DNA of 45,188 nucleotides from a virus, in IMG/VR virus record IMGVR_UViG_3300036772_000209, positions 1-45,188 of that record, one strand, 5' to 3'. Shown here in pieces: positions 22,481 through 30,848 of this stretch. A program made the translations under genes and the position numbers. Every line of letters starts with the position of its first letter. Position 1 is the first letter of the stretch. The notes beneath the pieces were generated by a model, which saw nothing but the letters and a program-made list of their open reading frames with translations, made no database searches and was not told the origin of the DNA.

Positions 22481-23389
22481 GTGTCAGATTCCAGCTCCAC
22501 AAGGGCGGTTTCCTCCAACATTTTGGGTGTCGTCCGCGCATCGTCGTGGAAGACCCTGTTCTCCTGCGGTCTGAGTTGGTACTACGCCAACATCGAGAAA
22601 ATCCGCAAGCCATCTGCCGGTATCGCGCAGATCGGTACCGCGATACACGCCGGCACCGCGCTGTTCGACGGCCCGCGCCTGCGTGGCGATGAAATCAGCA
22701 TCGAAGAAGCCGTCGAGGGCGCAATCGCGATCCTTTACAACGACGATGACGAGGTGAACTGGGACTCCAGCGCGCAATTCAAAGCCGCGGAAAGCATTGT
22801 CGCGCGCTCGGTGAATCGGTACTGCCACGAAATCGCGCCGAACGTCACCTACACCGCGGTCGAAGTCCGCTGCGAAGACCTCCATATCAACACGAAGCAC
22901 GGAACGATCGTCACTACCGGAACGATCGACCGGGTGCGTCAACGCGCATACGCCGTCCAGAACGACGGCGCCCTCCAAGAGGTTTCGCGCCCGGACGAGT
23001 ATCAGACCATCGTCTTTCACGAAAACGTCCGCGATATCAAAACTGGCCTGCAGGCTGTCGGCTATGGCGATGACGGAGAGCGCGTTGCCGCAATCGGTGC
23101 GCACCATCTGCAGGTTGGTATCTACACGATCATGACTGAAGTCGAGTTGCAGCGCGCAATGGAGGCGCCGGCCGAAATCTGCGGCATCTCCACTGGCAAG
23201 TCAGGCGACATTGCGGTGAGCGATATCCGCGATGTGCGCACGGCACTACTCGGCACTGAAGAGCGCCCCGGCATGATCGAAATGGCCGCAAAGATGCTGA
23301 AAGAAGGCGATTTCCGGCCCGCGCCGGGAACTGTGATGTGCTCTCCCGTTTATTGCGCCGGGTGGGATCGCTGCCCGTATCACGCTTGA
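22481..23389 (+). CDS. Cas4/RecB-like PD-(D/E)XK exonuclease with Fe-S cysteines
   Basis: A protein of 302 residues. The nuclease core includes GTAIHAGTALFDG, VEVRCEDLHI, TGTIDRV, a RDIKTG motif (Asp and Lys of the active site) and the QVGIYTIM helix typical of RecB-family nucleases. One cysteine near residue 29 (LFSCGLSWYY) and three at the end (MCSPVYCAGWDRCPYH) match the split Fe-S cluster of Cas4 and AddB. The start is GTG with AAGG about 9 nt upstream. With the RecT-like gene it forms an exonuclease/annealing pair for phage recombination. Confidence 0.85.
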   Translation: MSDSSSTRAVSSNILGVVRASSWKTLFSCGLSWYYANIEKIRKPSAGIAQIGTAIHAGTALFDGPRLRGDEISIEEAVEGAIAILYNDDDEVNWDSSAQFKAAESIVARSVNRYCHEIAPNVTYTAVEVRCEDLHINTKHGTIVTTGTIDRVRQRAYAVQNDGALQEVSRPDEYQTIVFHENVRDIKTGLQAVGYGDDGERVAAIGAHHLQVGIYTIMTEVELQRAMEAPAEICGISTGKSGDIAVSDIRDVRTALLGTEERPGMIEMAAKMLKEGDFRPAPGTVMCSPVYCAGWDRCPYHA

Positions 23390-23416
23390 AACCCATAAAT
23401 CACAAAGGAATCCACG

Positions 23417-24667
23417 ATGACCGCAGCAACCCTCGAACAGATACGCCGGCCTGCCGCGGCGCCGTTGGCACCCGTTATACCAGGCTTTGGTACGTCGGAA
23501 TCGTTTGAACTGATGCAGCGTGGCGCGCGCCTGCTCGCATCCGGGACGCTTGTTCCGTCCGCATATCGCCTCATCATCGAGAAGTACGACCGGTTCGGCA
23601 ACGTGACCGAGTCCCGCGACAACCCGGCCGCGCTGTCGAACTGCGTCGTCGCGCTGAATATGGCGATACGGATGAATGCCGATCCGGTGATGGTGATGCA
23701 GAACCTGCATATCATCGAAGGGCGGCCATCGTGGTCGTCGCCGTGGATCATCGCGCAGATCAACAACTGCGGCCAGTTCTCCAAGCTTCGGTTCGAAGTC
23801 AAGCAACTCGGCAAGCGGACGATTGAACATGTCGGCTTCGAGTGGAGCAAGAACGATCAGGGCAAGAACACTCGGCGGGAAGTCAAGACGCCGGTCGAGA
23901 TTGAGGATGCACAGTGCATCGCATGGTGCATTGAAAAGGCGACCGGCGAGCGGCTTGAGTCGACCCCCGTATCGATCGGCATGGCGGTTATGGAGGGTTG
24001 GTTCACGAAGAACGGCTCCAAGTGGAAGACGATGCCCGACCAGATGCTCCGCTACCGGACTGCCGCGTTCTTCGGCCGCGTCTACGCGCCGGAATTGCTG
24101 ATGGGCCTTCCGACGACGGACGAGCTCGAAGATACGGTTATCGACGTCAAAGAGCAGCCTGACGGCAAGTACGCCGCCGACGTGGATGCGTTGCGCGAGG
24201 GCGCCGCGAATCGTGCGGCCGCAGCAGAGCCGGCGCGCGCGCGGAAAGACACGCAGGACGCGGCAACGGTAGAGGCGACTGACGTCAAGTCGAACGCGCC
24301 CGCTGCGTCGCAAGCTGCCGCCGCGGAATCGACTGGCGCAACGGCGACTGCAGCGACTGCGGCGAGCGCGCCAGCATCCGCCGCCGCACAGACGACGCCA
24401 GCGGAGCAGGTAGGCATGGAATTCGATCAGCCGGCGCAGTCAACGGGCCAGTCGTACACCCACGACGAGACGCTCGAGATGGCGATCGAATTCGCCGGCA
24501 AGGGCGATTACGACTCAGCGCTCGGCCTCAAGGCGCAGGTGCCCGCCGAGATGAAGAAGCGGATCGATGCAGCGATTCAGGGCCACCAGGACGACGTTGC
24601 GGAACTTGCGCGGCAAGCGCAGCAGCAACCCCAATCCCGGCGGCCGAGCCGTTCGTACAACGTCTGA
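23417..24667 (+). CDS. recT: RecT-like single-strand annealing protein
   Basis: A protein of 416 residues. The core (about 25-245) follows the RecT pattern: NCVVALNMAIRMNADPVMVM, QNLHIIEGRPSWSSPWIIAQ, INNCGQFS and, at the end, TMPDQMLRYRTAAFFGRVYA. It anneals ssDNA left by the neighbouring exonuclease. A long Ala/Thr-rich linker (about 260-340) joins a short helical C-terminal domain (about 350-400) that could contact SSB or another partner. The start follows AAAGGA. Confidence 0.85.
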   Translation: MTAATLEQIRRPAAAPLAPVIPGFGTSESFELMQRGARLLASGTLVPSAYRLIIEKYDRFGNVTESRDNPAALSNCVVALNMAIRMNADPVMVMQNLHIIEGRPSWSSPWIIAQINNCGQFSKLRFEVKQLGKRTIEHVGFEWSKNDQGKNTRREVKTPVEIEDAQCIAWCIEKATGERLESTPVSIGMAVMEGWFTKNGSKWKTMPDQMLRYRTAAFFGRVYAPELLMGLPTTDELEDTVIDVKEQPDGKYAADVDALREGAANRAAAAEPARARKDTQDAATVEATDVKSNAPAASQAAAAESTGATATAATAASAPASAAAQTTPAEQVGMEFDQPAQSTGQSYTHDETLEMAIEFAGKGDYDSALGLKAQVPAEMKKRIDAAIQGHQDDVAELARQAQQQPQSRRPSRSYNV

Positions 24668-24675
24668 ATTTTTTC

Positions 24676-24709
24676 GTCTACGGATAGCCGTAACAGGCTA
24701 TAAATAGGC
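24676..24709 (+). promoter_or_regulatory. Phased array upstream of the SbcC-like gene (site J)
   Basis: GTCT 24676, AGCC 24686, GGCT 24696 and AGGC 24706 are spaced by exactly 10 bp, again alternating in orientation. TATAAA (24699-24704) can be a -10 box, but no good -35 is in register. It divides the rightward operon before the gene at 24727. Confidence 0.55.
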
Positions 24710-24726
24710 AAATAAAGAGAAATTAC

Positions 24727-26478
24727 ATGCGCATAACGCAAATCGAAGTCGAGAACGTGCTTGCTTTGAAGCAGGTTTCCATCGAAGTCAATCAGGCGAT
24801 TCTCTGGATCAGCGGCGAGAACGGACAGGGCAAGAGTTCGCTCGCAGAGGTGTTGAAGCACACGCTTGCGAACCGCGTCACGCGCGGCGGGGAGAAAGAC
24901 GCCGAGCAGTTGAAGAAAGGCGAGTTCGCGAACTTCCTGCACCGCGGCGAAAAGCTCGGCGCTGCCCGCATTGCGCTGGACGGCGGCTCGGCAACGCTGA
25001 CGCTGCCCAAAGGCACGCGCACATTCAGCATGGACGACCTGTCGATGCGGCAGATGCAGGCCATGCAGGCGGCGATGCCTTTCGTGATGGACCCGGAGCG
25101 CTTCGCTGCGATCAGCCCTAACGAGCGGCGCGCCTATTTGTTTGAGTTGACGAAGGTCGACACAAGCGCCAAAGCTGTTTCCAAACGCCTGACAGACAAG
25201 GGACACGATGCGGAGCTGGTGAAGATGGTTGCGCCTCTTGTCGCGGCGAGTTTTGGCGAGGCCTGCGATGAGGCGAAGGGCAAGGCGCGCGACGCGAAAG
25301 CATCGTGGAAAACCGTTACTGGCGAGTCATGGGGCAGCGAGAAGGCCCCGGAATGGAAAGCGACCGCGCCGACATACAGCGACGACGACATCGCGGCCGC
25401 GCGAGCGCTCGTCGAGCAGAAGACGGCGGAATTCGGTGGCGCGAATCAGGCGCTTGGCGTCCTGAACGAAAAGGCGCGCGTGCACAACGAGGCCTCGGCG
25501 AAGCGCGCCGAGCTGACCGTGAAAGCTGGTCGCATCGAAGCCATCAAGGCAAAACTGGCGACCGACGAAGCCGAACTCGCGAACTGGACCCGGAAGGTCG
25601 CCGACACGCAAGCGCTCGCCGAAGGCGCCCGGGCGAAGACGCCGCTTGTCTGCCCGCACTGCGCGGCACTGAGCGAATTGCAGGATGGAAAGCTGGTCGA
25701 CTTCGTACAAGTCGAAAAGATCGCAGACGCCGAGGCAAAGGCAAAGTTGCCGGAGTATCAGCGCGCGCTCACGACGATGCAGAACTCGGTCGCGAACGAT
25801 AAACGAGACCTTGCCGAGGCGGAAGCGGCAGTTGCAGCGCTCGCGGCATTGAATTCGCTCGAAGCGCCCAGCTCGGCGGAACTCGACGCGGCGCGGCAAG
25901 CGGTGGAAACGATCAGGACCGCCGGCCAAGCTGCGCGCACGCAGTTCGATGCGGCGACGACCCTTAAGACGGCAGCGATATCTGCTGATCAGAAGACACT
26001 CGACGCCCTGACGCATCACAAGTCCGTGATGGCGTGGCTCGCGATCGCAGATGACCTTTCGCCGACGGGCATCCCTGCCGAACTGATGGCCGATGCGCTG
26101 ACACCGTTCAACGAACGCCTGAAGGCGAGCGCTGCAGCCGCGTATTGGCCGGTCGCGCAGATTGAAAACGACATGAGCCTGACGGTCGACGGCCACCCGC
26201 ATCACATGGAATCGGAGTCGTACCAGTGGCGCGCGAATGCGCATTTCGCCGAGGCCATCTCCTATTTCTCCGGCGCGCGCGTGATGTGCCTGGACCGTTA
26301 TGACCTCCTAGTAGGTCAGGGGCGCGGCGACCTCATCGATTGGCTTCAGGACATCGTGGCGAAGGGCGAAATCGATACGGTCATCGTGATGGGAAGCGCT
26401 ACGTCGATGCCGTCGGGCCTGCCGGAAGCGTTCCAGACGGAGTGGATAGCCGACGGCTGCATAGGGGTAGCGGCATGA
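24727..26478 (+). CDS. SbcC/Rad50-like ATPase with zinc-hook-like motif
   Basis: A protein of 583 residues. Walker A is GENGQGKS (30-37). Two long coiled-coil arms (about 215-300 and 320-440) flank CPHC (309-312), the zinc-hook signature of Rad50/SbcC. The C-terminal ATPase part has RVMCLDRYDLL as a likely Walker B. It is about half the length of host SbcC. No SbcD nuclease gene is seen nearby, so it may work with the RecB-like exonuclease or another partner in recombination or end processing. Confidence 0.83.
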   Translation: MRITQIEVENVLALKQVSIEVNQAILWISGENGQGKSSLAEVLKHTLANRVTRGGEKDAEQLKKGEFANFLHRGEKLGAARIALDGGSATLTLPKGTRTFSMDDLSMRQMQAMQAAMPFVMDPERFAAISPNERRAYLFELTKVDTSAKAVSKRLTDKGHDAELVKMVAPLVAASFGEACDEAKGKARDAKASWKTVTGESWGSEKAPEWKATAPTYSDDDIAAARALVEQKTAEFGGANQALGVLNEKARVHNEASAKRAELTVKAGRIEAIKAKLATDEAELANWTRKVADTQALAEGARAKTPLVCPHCAALSELQDGKLVDFVQVEKIADAEAKAKLPEYQRALTTMQNSVANDKRDLAEAEAAVAALAALNSLEAPSSAELDAARQAVETIRTAGQAARTQFDAATTLKTAAISADQKTLDALTHHKSVMAWLAIADDLSPTGIPAELMADALTPFNERLKASAAAAYWPVAQIENDMSLTVDGHPHHMESESYQWRANAHFAEAISYFSGARVMCLDRYDLLVGQGRGDLIDWLQDIVAKGEIDTVIVMGSATSMPSGLPEAFQTEWIADGCIGVAA

Positions 26479-26762
26479 CGACGAATTCGAAGCCGAGCCC
26501 GGCAGCGTTCGAGATGGAAATCGTCAAACAGCCGAACGGCATCTACGCGATCGTCGACAAGCCGAAGTCGCAGCCGAATCTCAACCTGCAAGCGGCGGTC
26601 ATCCAGACGGTGCATGAGGGTCACCGCGCTGCGCGCAAGGAGCCGGTCGTCCAGTTCAAGGCGCCGGTACCGGCACGGCTCGACGGCGACGCCCACGCGC
26701 GCATTGATGCGGCTATGGCGAAGCGGAACCGGAAGGCAGCGAAGCTGCGAGGTGCCAAATGA
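26475..26762 (+). CDS. Small basic hypothetical protein
   Basis: A protein of 95 residues, beginning MTTNSKPSPAAFEMEIVKQP and ending in a basic tail (AMAKRNRKAAKLRGAK). Not recognised. Its ATG overlaps the stop of the SbcC-like gene and its own stop overlaps the next start, so it is translated as part of the operon. Confidence 0.6.
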   Translation: MTTNSKPSPAAFEMEIVKQPNGIYAIVDKPKSQPNLNLQAAVIQTVHEGHRAARKEPVVQFKAPVPARLDGDAHARIDAAMAKRNRKAAKLRGAK

Positions 26763-27217
26763 GGGGCTACGCTGCACTCGGGCTATATCGCCCGAAGGAC
26801 TCGAAGAACCTCGGCGCGATCATGCGCGCGGCAGGTTGCTACGGCGCTGGTCTCGTCGCGCTTCAAGGCGCGCGGTTCTCGCTGTCGAGCACCGATACCC
26901 AAAAGGCACATCGGCACATTCCCGTGATCGAGACGACCGACATTCTTTCGGTGGTGCCGGTCGGCTGCCGCGTGATCGCCGTCGAGTTCATCCCAACCGC
27001 ACGGCCGCTTCCAGCACTGACACACCCGGAGCGCGCGATGCACGTCTTCGGACCTGAAGATGGTTCGTTGCCGCCGAGCTTGCTCGAGCGCTGCGACGAC
27101 GTCGTCTATATCCCGACCGACTACTGCCTGAATCTTTCGATGGCAGCGAACACGGTTCTCTATGACCGAATGGCAAAGCGCGCGGAGTGGTCGAGCGTGC
27201 GCCCGAAAGCCGCCTGA
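26759..27217 (+). CDS. SpoU/TrmH-type RNA 2'-O-methyltransferase
   Basis: A SPOUT-fold protein of 152 residues. Motif 1 is KNLGAIMRAAGCYGAG, motif 2 FGPEDGSLP and motif 3 LNLSMAANTVLYDR; the last two form the knotted AdoMet site. The length equals that of TrmL-like tRNA methyltransferases. It would methylate a ribose 2'-OH in tRNA or rRNA. An RNA-modifying enzyme within a phage recombination operon is uncommon; it may protect tRNA from host anticodon nucleases, which is an inference. Confidence 0.85.
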   Translation: MRGYAALGLYRPKDSKNLGAIMRAAGCYGAGLVALQGARFSLSSTDTQKAHRHIPVIETTDILSVVPVGCRVIAVEFIPTARPLPALTHPERAMHVFGPEDGSLPPSLLERCDDVVYIPTDYCLNLSMAANTVLYDRMAKRAEWSSVRPKAA

Positions 27218-27238
27218 ATCCGCACAAGGAAAAACCAA

Positions 27239-28105
27239 ATGGATCTGACAGCACATCTTCACCGCATCGCTCCTAAATTGCCGTCTCTGCCAGAGTGCGA
27301 TCGTGCCATCGTGGCCCCTCTCATCGAACACATGCACGCAGGAGTCGTTCGCACGGTGACGGATAAAGAGCGGTCGACCATCATCCGCTTGAGCGTGATG
27401 GAATATTCGTGCCCGCGCGAGCAGTTCCTGCGCGATGTCTCCGATCTGCGGATGACCGTGCTGCGCGATGACGGGGCGGACCGTCATATCCAGTTCGAGA
27501 AGCCGGGCACGAGCTGCTATCACTTCGATCTGCTGACGTGGCCGGGGCATCTCCTCATCACGGGCGACTGTGGTTCGTTCCTGTTCCGCCGTCTGCACGA
27601 CATGTTCGAGTTCTTCCGCGGCGGCCAACAGCAAGACCCGGACGGAATCGGCATCAACCCGCAATATTGGTCGGAGAAATTGCTCGCGACCGATTGCGGC
27701 GGGTCGCACGGCGGTGCGGCAAAGGAGTACTCGAAAGAGAAGTTCGAAGCCAGCATCAAGCGCTGGTTTGACGAGCGCTTCGAGGAGGAGATTCGAGAGG
27801 ATGCGGACCCCGATGAGGAGTGGCCGGGCTACGACGCAAAGGGGATCGCAGAACGTAAGGTGCGACGTGACGAAATCTGGAGCGAGATTCAATCGAGCGT
27901 TCTGCAGTGCTCGGACAGCGAGCATGAAGCCCTAGAGGCTGCGATGGATTTCGAGCACCACGGCTTCCGGTTCGTCGACTTCTATGAGGTCGACAACCGC
28001 GACTACACCTTTCATTTCATTTGGTGCGCGTACGCGATCGCTTGGGGTATGAAGCAATACGACGCCGCCAAAGCGCCGGTCGCGCCTGCGGAGGTGGCAG
28101 CGTGA
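27239..28105 (+). CDS. Conserved phage hypothetical protein
   Basis: A protein of 288 residues, acidic, with aromatic-rich stretches (HFDLLTWPGHLLITGDCGSF, FRFVDFYEVDN). I recall similar proteins in Burkholderia phages and prophages, with no known function. AGGA lies 8 nt before the ATG. The stop overlaps the GTG start of the next gene. Confidence 0.65.
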   Translation: MDLTAHLHRIAPKLPSLPECDRAIVAPLIEHMHAGVVRTVTDKERSTIIRLSVMEYSCPREQFLRDVSDLRMTVLRDDGADRHIQFEKPGTSCYHFDLLTWPGHLLITGDCGSFLFRRLHDMFEFFRGGQQQDPDGIGINPQYWSEKLLATDCGGSHGGAAKEYSKEKFEASIKRWFDERFEEEIREDADPDEEWPGYDAKGIAERKVRRDEIWSEIQSSVLQCSDSEHEALEAAMDFEHHGFRFVDFYEVDNRDYTFHFIWCAYAIAWGMKQYDAAKAPVAPAEVAA

Positions 28106-28416
28106 GCGAGCCGATCCTCAAACCCTACTTCGTGACCATCTCGCACACGGCCGTTGTGATGGCCGAAAGCGAACTCGACGCGCGATCGGTCGCTGATGAG
28201 CAAGCGCGCGAGATCCACTCCAACGAGGCGGCCGACATTACGACCGGATCGGAAGTCACGTGCGCAGATGACCTTAAGGCGCATGGCTGGTGCGGCGAAG
28301 AGTTGGCGTACGGCGGAGACGGGCAGACCAAGCTGAAAGACATCCTCGCAGCGCTCGATGCGCTTCCGACGCGGGACACCAAAACCGTCGATATGTTTGC
28401 GGAGGTGTCGAAGTGA
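28102..28416 (+). CDS. Small hypothetical protein
   Basis: A protein of 104 residues (SEPILKPYFVTISHTAVVMA and on). The first 55 residues look like an alpha/beta sandwich of the kind seen in small phage proteins. Start GTG at 28102 overlaps the upstream stop by GTGA. Function unknown. Confidence 0.55.
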   Translation: MSEPILKPYFVTISHTAVVMAESELDARSVADEQAREIHSNEAADITTGSEVTCADDLKAHGWCGEELAYGGDGQTKLKDILAALDALPTRDTKTVDMFAEVSK

Positions 28417-28877
28417 GAGCCCTGTCTATCAAGCAGCCATGGGCGTTCTTGATAGTGCGCCCGGATATCGTCGGCGAGGAAGCGCGCCGCAAGGCATATA
28501 CGGCGGGGCTCATCAAGGATATCGAGAACCGCACCTGGGCAACAAAGCACCGCGGCAAATTCCTCGTCCACGCGAGCCTTGGCCTGACGCGCCGCGAGTA
28601 TGACGACGTTGGCGACTTCCTTTGCGTCTGCGACCTCGCTATAAAGTTGCCGCCATTCGAAGAGTTGCAGCGTGGAGGGATTGTCGGCGCGGCGAAGCTG
28701 GTCGATTGCGTCGACGCGAGCGAGTCGCATTGGTACATGGGCAGTGGCCTAAAAGGCTTCATGCTGCGCGACGCGCGCCCGCTGCCGTTCATTCCATGCC
28801 GGGGGATGCTCAATTTCTTCGACGTTCCCGATGACGTCGCGGAAAAGGTGCGCGAGTACAGCGCGGCCACCGCCTAA
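28413..28877 (+). CDS. ASCH-domain protein
   Basis: A protein of 154 residues with the ASCH pattern: RALSIKQPWAFLIV at the start, then IKDIENRTWATKHRGKFLVH, IVGAAKLVDCVDAS and PLPFIPCRGMLNFF. ASCH domains are PUA-like RNA-binding folds; some are nucleases or hydrolyse modified nucleosides. GTG start overlaps the upstream stop. Near the SpoU-type methyltransferase, an RNA-related role is possible but unproven. Confidence 0.8.
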   Translation: MRALSIKQPWAFLIVRPDIVGEEARRKAYTAGLIKDIENRTWATKHRGKFLVHASLGLTRREYDDVGDFLCVCDLAIKLPPFEELQRGGIVGAAKLVDCVDASESHWYMGSGLKGFMLRDARPLPFIPCRGMLNFFDVPDDVAEKVREYSAATA

Positions 28878-28888
28878 CAGGACAGACC

Positions 28889-29761
28889 ATGACAACCGAA
28901 CAACTTAGTGCAGATGCAGCGCCGCGCAATGAGGCTGTGGCGCCGGATGAGCGAGCGGCGTTTGAGGCCTGGGCGAAGACGAAGAAGATGGATCTGACGC
29001 CTTTCGGCGCAACATTTGATAGTGATTTCACCAGTAACGCATGGGACGGCTGGCAAGCCCGCGCCGCCGCTCCCGTAGTTCCCGCCACGGATGCAGCACC
29101 AGCGATGCATGCGGGTGGTGGTGAGCCTGTGGCCTACACGAGTTTGGAGCGGCTAAAGAAGATCGCAGAGCGCCCCAATCACGTTGACACCATGTGGGCC
29201 AAGGCTATGTGTGTCGAAGGCGAAGGCGACATTCCGCTCTACACCACCACGCCAGCCACACGTACCGCTGCGGATGCCGTGCAGGGCGAGCCCGCCAAGT
29301 CGCAAGCCGAACTTGACGCCGCAGCTTATCTGGAAGTGAAGGCGGCTCTGTGGGATGAGGTGCGGCAAATCTGCGTACCGCATGGCGCTGGCATTGACAA
29401 ACCCATTACCGAATGGCTGGCTGACCGGCTCGCCACTCCTGCTGCATCGCTCGTCGCGAGCGCAGGTGAGCCGGTCACTGACGAGCGCTTAACGGAACTG
29501 GCTGTCGATCATTTGCATATCGACTATGACCGGATGCCGGCTGGCGTCGTGCCGCTTCTAAGGGGTTCTATGGCTCTTAGCCACCCGCCCATCGGGAGCA
29601 ACGAGCGCGCGCGGTTGACCGAATCCGTTATCCGGGATGGTTGGCACAACACCTTCAGCACCGAAAACCCGTTCTGCCCGTGTGACTTCAATACCTTCAC
29701 GAAAGCCGTGCGATGGGCTGAGCACGCGATCAAGCAACAGGGGCGCGGCAATGGCAACTGA
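28889..29761 (+). CDS. Modular phage hypothetical protein
   Basis: A protein of 290 residues built from short segments joined by Ala/Pro/Thr linkers. It includes RAAFEAWAKTKKMDLTPF and NAWDGWQARAA, a recurrent module in Burkholderiales phages, and GEPVAYTSLERLKKIA. These modules are of unknown function and often shuffle between phages. ATG has AGGACAG upstream. Confidence 0.6.
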   Translation: MTTEQLSADAAPRNEAVAPDERAAFEAWAKTKKMDLTPFGATFDSDFTSNAWDGWQARAAAPVVPATDAAPAMHAGGGEPVAYTSLERLKKIAERPNHVDTMWAKAMCVEGEGDIPLYTTTPATRTAADAVQGEPAKSQAELDAAAYLEVKAALWDEVRQICVPHGAGIDKPITEWLADRLATPAASLVASAGEPVTDERLTELAVDHLHIDYDRMPAGVVPLLRGSMALSHPPIGSNERARLTESVIRDGWHNTFSTENPFCPCDFNTFTKAVRWAEHAIKQQGRGNGN

Positions 29762-30023
29762 TTACAAAGCGCTCGATGCGCTGATTCTCGGTGCGATCAG
29801 CGAAGAACCCAAATTGTTTGCGGGGCTTTGCGAGCACATGGAGATTTTCGCAACATGCAAAGTCATTGCGGAGGAAGCGGGAACGAAGCGCTCGCCATTC
29901 GGTGTCGAGCCGAGGCGTGTGTTGGATCGTCGCCTCCAGGCGCTTCGCAAAGCCGGAACGATTCGCTCGACACCGACAGGATGGGCGCTCATCAACGGCG
30001 CGCCAGCTGCTGACCAGGACTGA
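29751..30023 (+). CDS. Small winged-helix-like protein
   Basis: A protein of 90 residues. The segment RRVLDRRLQALRKAGTIRST and the following PTGWAL look like the recognition helix and wing of a winged-helix domain. ATG lies inside the end of the upstream gene. Possible DNA-binding accessory. Confidence 0.5.
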   Translation: MATDYKALDALILGAISEEPKLFAGLCEHMEIFATCKVIAEEAGTKRSPFGVEPRRVLDRRLQALRKAGTIRSTPTGWALINGAPAADQD

Positions 30024-30026
30024 CCC

Positions 30027-30239
30027 GTGAAGTCCGTATGGGATCGCGTGACGTTTCGCGTCTCGTCCTGGATCGGCGATCCGCCGGAATCAGGCGACGA
30101 GTTGATGACTCGCACCGGCCGCCGATATCAAATCCTCGAAGTGAAACCGCGCGCGCTCGTATGCCTCGTGCTGCCATCGGACGCGCCTGTTCAGGGGCGC
30201 GTCTTTATGTGGGAATGGGGTAAGAGGAAGAAAAAGTGA
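30027..30239 (+). CDS. Small basic hypothetical protein
   Basis: A beta-rich protein of 70 residues (RTGRRYQILEVKPRALVCLV) with a lysine/arginine tail (WGKRKKK). GTG start three nt after the upstream stop. Resembles small phage proteins of unknown role. Confidence 0.55.
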   Translation: MKSVWDRVTFRVSSWIGDPPESGDELMTRTGRRYQILEVKPRALVCLVLPSDAPVQGRVFMWEWGKRKKK

Positions 30240-30379
30240 AATTCATAGCACGCACCTTTGCAGTCGTTGGCTTTCTGGTGTTTCTGTTCTCCACCAGCGG
30301 GGCGCTTGGCATCGGGCACTTTCGCCTCTACTACGGGCCGGCCCCGGTCGTTTGCGAGCCGAGCCATGCCGACAAGTAA
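30236..30379 (+). CDS. Tiny single-span membrane protein
   Basis: A protein of 47 residues: basic start (VKFIAR), one hydrophobic span (about 7-26, FAVVGFLVFLFSTSGALGIG) and a short C-terminus with one cysteine. GTG at 30236 overlaps the previous stop (GTGA), and its end overlaps the next start. It could be a signal-anchored peptide of unknown role. Confidence 0.5.
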   Translation: MKFIARTFAVVGFLVFLFSTSGALGIGHFRLYYGPAPVVCEPSHADK

Positions 30380-30848
30380 AAGGCGGGGCAAGAAATACTG
30401 CCCCAAACCGATATCTGCGAACTCAATGCAATGGGCGATGGCCGGCGTGCATCTGCTGCCACCAGTGAAGCGCGCGCAGCTATACGAACCCATCGCGTCA
30501 GCAATGGATTCGCTTCGACAGGGGCGCGCGTCGATGGAAGAGTGGTACGTCATCGATAACGGCCTGCGCATCTCCGAAGCGTTGATTGAACTCAACATAG
30601 GGAACAACCTGGTCGATGCGATCCGCGCGGGCAGGGAAGCTCTGGATGCCGTCGGCGACCGGATTCGCGGGACTCGCTTATCGACGTGCCGCGCGGCGGA
30701 ACTGGAGCTGATTCGCGAGGCGGCAGACCTCTATCGCATCCAACTCACCTTATGCACGCAGGGCGAGCTGTCGAAAGCCGTGCGGCGAGTTCAAAACACC
30801 ATCATGGGCGCAGTCATCGTGCCGCGCGAGGAGACTTGCAATGCTTAA
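30366..30848 (+). CDS. Helical hypothetical protein
   Basis: A protein of 160 residues, mostly helical, with a basic start (MPTSKRRGKKYCPKP). The middle (VIDNGLRISEALIELNIGNN) and end (LCTQGELSKAVRRVQNTIMG) look like a helical bundle. Not recognised. The ATG lies inside the end of the small membrane ORF. Confidence 0.55.
   Translation: MPTSKRRGKKYCPKPISANSMQWAMAGVHLLPPVKRAQLYEPIASAMDSLRQGRASMEEWYVIDNGLRISEALIELNIGNNLVDAIRAGREALDAVGDRIRGTRLSTCRAAELELIREAADLYRIQLTLCTQGELSKAVRRVQNTIMGAVIVPREETCNA

Noticed and set aside
23246-24313. 355-codon minus-strand frame
   Set aside because: Shadow of the exonuclease and RecT-like genes; no start signal and atypical composition.
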